NCBI RefSeq assembly: GCF_937870815.1
Contig: NZ_CALMZS010000025.1
Coordinates: 1-33,379, forward strand
Direction of reading: 5' to 3'
DNA from: an uncultured Brevundimonas sp.
GTDB lineage: Bacteria; Pseudomonadota; Alphaproteobacteria; Caulobacterales; Caulobacteraceae
DNA: 33,379 nucleotides
Shown: in pieces, positions 32,034 through 33,379 of the stretch
Position numbering within the stretch: position 1 is the first letter of the stretch
Layout: every line of letters starts with the position of its first letter
Position numbers and translations under genes: made by a program
Notes under the pieces: generated by a model
The model's input: only the letters and a program-made list of their open reading frames with translations
Database searches by the model: none
Told to the model about the DNA's origin: nothing

Positions 32034-33295
32034 CGGTCCACCTCTCCGAAAACGATGTCGAGGGAGCCGAGGATGGCCGAAACGTCCGCCAGCATGTGGC
32101 CGCGGTTCATCCAGTCCATGGCCTGCAGGTGGCGGAAGCCGGGGGCCGAGATCTTGACCCGATAGGGTTTGTTGGTTCCGTCACTGACCAGATAGACGCC
32201 GAACTCGCCCTTGGGCGCCTCGACGGCGGCGTAGACCTCGCCCTCGGGGGTGCGGAAGCCCTCGGTGTAGAGTTTGAAGTGGTGGATCATCGCTTCCATC
32301 GACCGCTTCATCTCGCCGCGCCGCGGCGGGACGATCTTGTTGTCCTCGGCGATGACCGGCTCGCCGGGGCAGTTGCGCAGCTTGTGGATGCACTGCTCCA
32401 TGATCCGCACCGACTGCTTCATCTCCTCGATGCGGCACAGGTAGCGGTCCCAGCAGTCGCCGTGCTTGCCGACGGCGATGTCGAACTCGAGATCGGCGTA
32501 GCATTCGTAGGGCTGGGCCTTGCGCAGATCCCAGGGAATGTCCGAGCCGCGCAGCATCACCCCGGTGAAGCCCCAGTCCAGCGCCTGCTGCTTGCTGACC
32601 ACGCCGATGTCGACGTTGCGCTGTTTGAAGATGCGGTTCTCGGTGACAAGAGATTCAATGTCGGACAGCGCCGCCGGGAACTCCAGGCACCAGCGGCCGA
32701 TGTCGTCGATCAGGTCCGGCGACAGGTCCTGATGGACGCCGCCGGGGCGGAAATAGTTGGCGTGCAGACGGGCCCCCGAGGCGCGCTCGTAGAACACCAT
32801 CAGCTTCTCGCGCTCCTCGAAGCCCCACAGCGGCGGGGTCAGGGCGCCGACGTCCATGGCCTGGGTGGTCACGTTCAGCAGGTGCGACAGGATGCGGCCG
32901 ATCTCGGAATACAGCACCCGGATCAGCTGGCCGCGGTAGGGCACGTCCATGCCCAGCAGCCGCTCGATGGCCAGGCAGAAGGCGTGCTCCTGGTTCATCG
33001 GCGCGACATAGTCGAGCCGGTCGAGGTAGGGGATGTTCTGCAGCCAGGTGCGCGCCTCCATCAGCTTCTCGGTGCCGCGGTGCAGCAGGCCGATGTGCGG
33101 ATCGACCCGGGTGACCAGCTCGCCGTCCAGCTCCAGCACGAGGCGCAGCACGCCGTGGGCGGCCGGGTGCTGCGGGCCGAAATTGATGGTGAATTTGCGG
33201 TCGTCGAGCGCGCGGGCGTGCTCGGTGCGCGGGTCGTCGGCGAACATGTCGACGGACGCGCCCAGCGGCGCCTGTGGGGTCGCGCCGTCAGCCAT
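32030..33295 (-). CDS. nuoD: NADH-quinone oxidoreductase subunit D
   Basis: 421 aa; [68 protein letters not shown]. Confidence 0.97.
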   Translation of the reverse strand: MADGATPQAPLGASVDMFADDPRTEHARALDDRKFTINFGPQHPAAHGVLRLVLELDGELVTRVDPHIGLLHRGTEKLMEARTWLQNIPYLDRLDYVAPMNQEHAFCLAIERLLGMDVPYRGQLIRVLYSEIGRILSHLLNVTTQAMDVGALTPPLWGFEEREKLMVFYERASGARLHANYFRPGGVHQDLSPDLIDDIGRWCLEFPAALSDIESLVTENRIFKQRNVDIGVVSKQQALDWGFTGVMLRGSDIPWDLRKAQPYECYADLEFDIAVGKHGDCWDRYLCRIEEMKQSVRIMEQCIHKLRNCPGEPVIAEDNKIVPPRRGEMKRSMEAMIHHFKLYTEGFRTPEGEVYAAVEAPKGEFGVYLVSDGTNKPYRVKISAPGFRHLQAMDWMNRGHMLADVSAILGSLDIVFGEVDR

Positions 33296-33379
33296 CGATC
33301 GTGTCCTCGTCGTGCGACCGCGCCTTGCGGGTCAAGGCCACCAGCCAGCCCAGGGCCAGGGTCAGCACGCCCATGCCCG
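33288..33379 (-). CDS. C-terminal end of a small hydrophobic ORF immediately upstream of nuoD (truncated at window edge)
   Basis: Minus-strand frame reads ...[29 protein letters not shown]-stop, an 8-nt overlap (ATGGCTGA) with the nuoD start; an internal Met lies at 33374. Not in the supplied ORF track, probably because of length. Confidence 0.45.
   Translation of the reverse strand, partial: GMGVLTLALGWLVALTRKARSHDEDTIDG

Overview
This 33.4-kb, GC-rich window looks like an alphaproteobacterial chromosome, most likely Caulobacterales (inferred from gene order and protein character, with no database search). A short plus-strand segment carries the 3' end of gltX and a complete gltA. Everything from about 2.2 kb to the right edge is on the minus strand. 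Read in the direction of transcription, the right half is most of a complex I operon (nuoD-E-F-G-H-I-J-K-L-M-N). It runs with 1-4 nt overlaps or gaps into birA, coaX and an RNase J gene. After a hairpin and a candidate promoter, the next block is pyrH-frr-uppS-cdsA-dxr-rseP(mmpA)-bamA-skp/ompH-lpxD-fabZ-lpxA-lpxI-lpxB. No tRNA, rRNA, CRISPR array, transposase or phage gene was seen. The most interesting part is the nuo operon, where several small non-nuo ORFs sit between core subunit genes: small membrane proteins, a lipoprotein, a lipoprotein-like exported protein and a coiled-coil protein. Most are joined to their neighbours by 1-4 nt start/stop overlaps. One junction (nuoE to an 89-aa membrane ORF) carries a ~166-bp inverted-repeat element that is itself an open frame overlapping both neighbours. 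nuoF may also have an unusual Pro/Arg-rich 5' extension beside a 7-nt homopolymer. The remaining genes are ordinary housekeeping genes.
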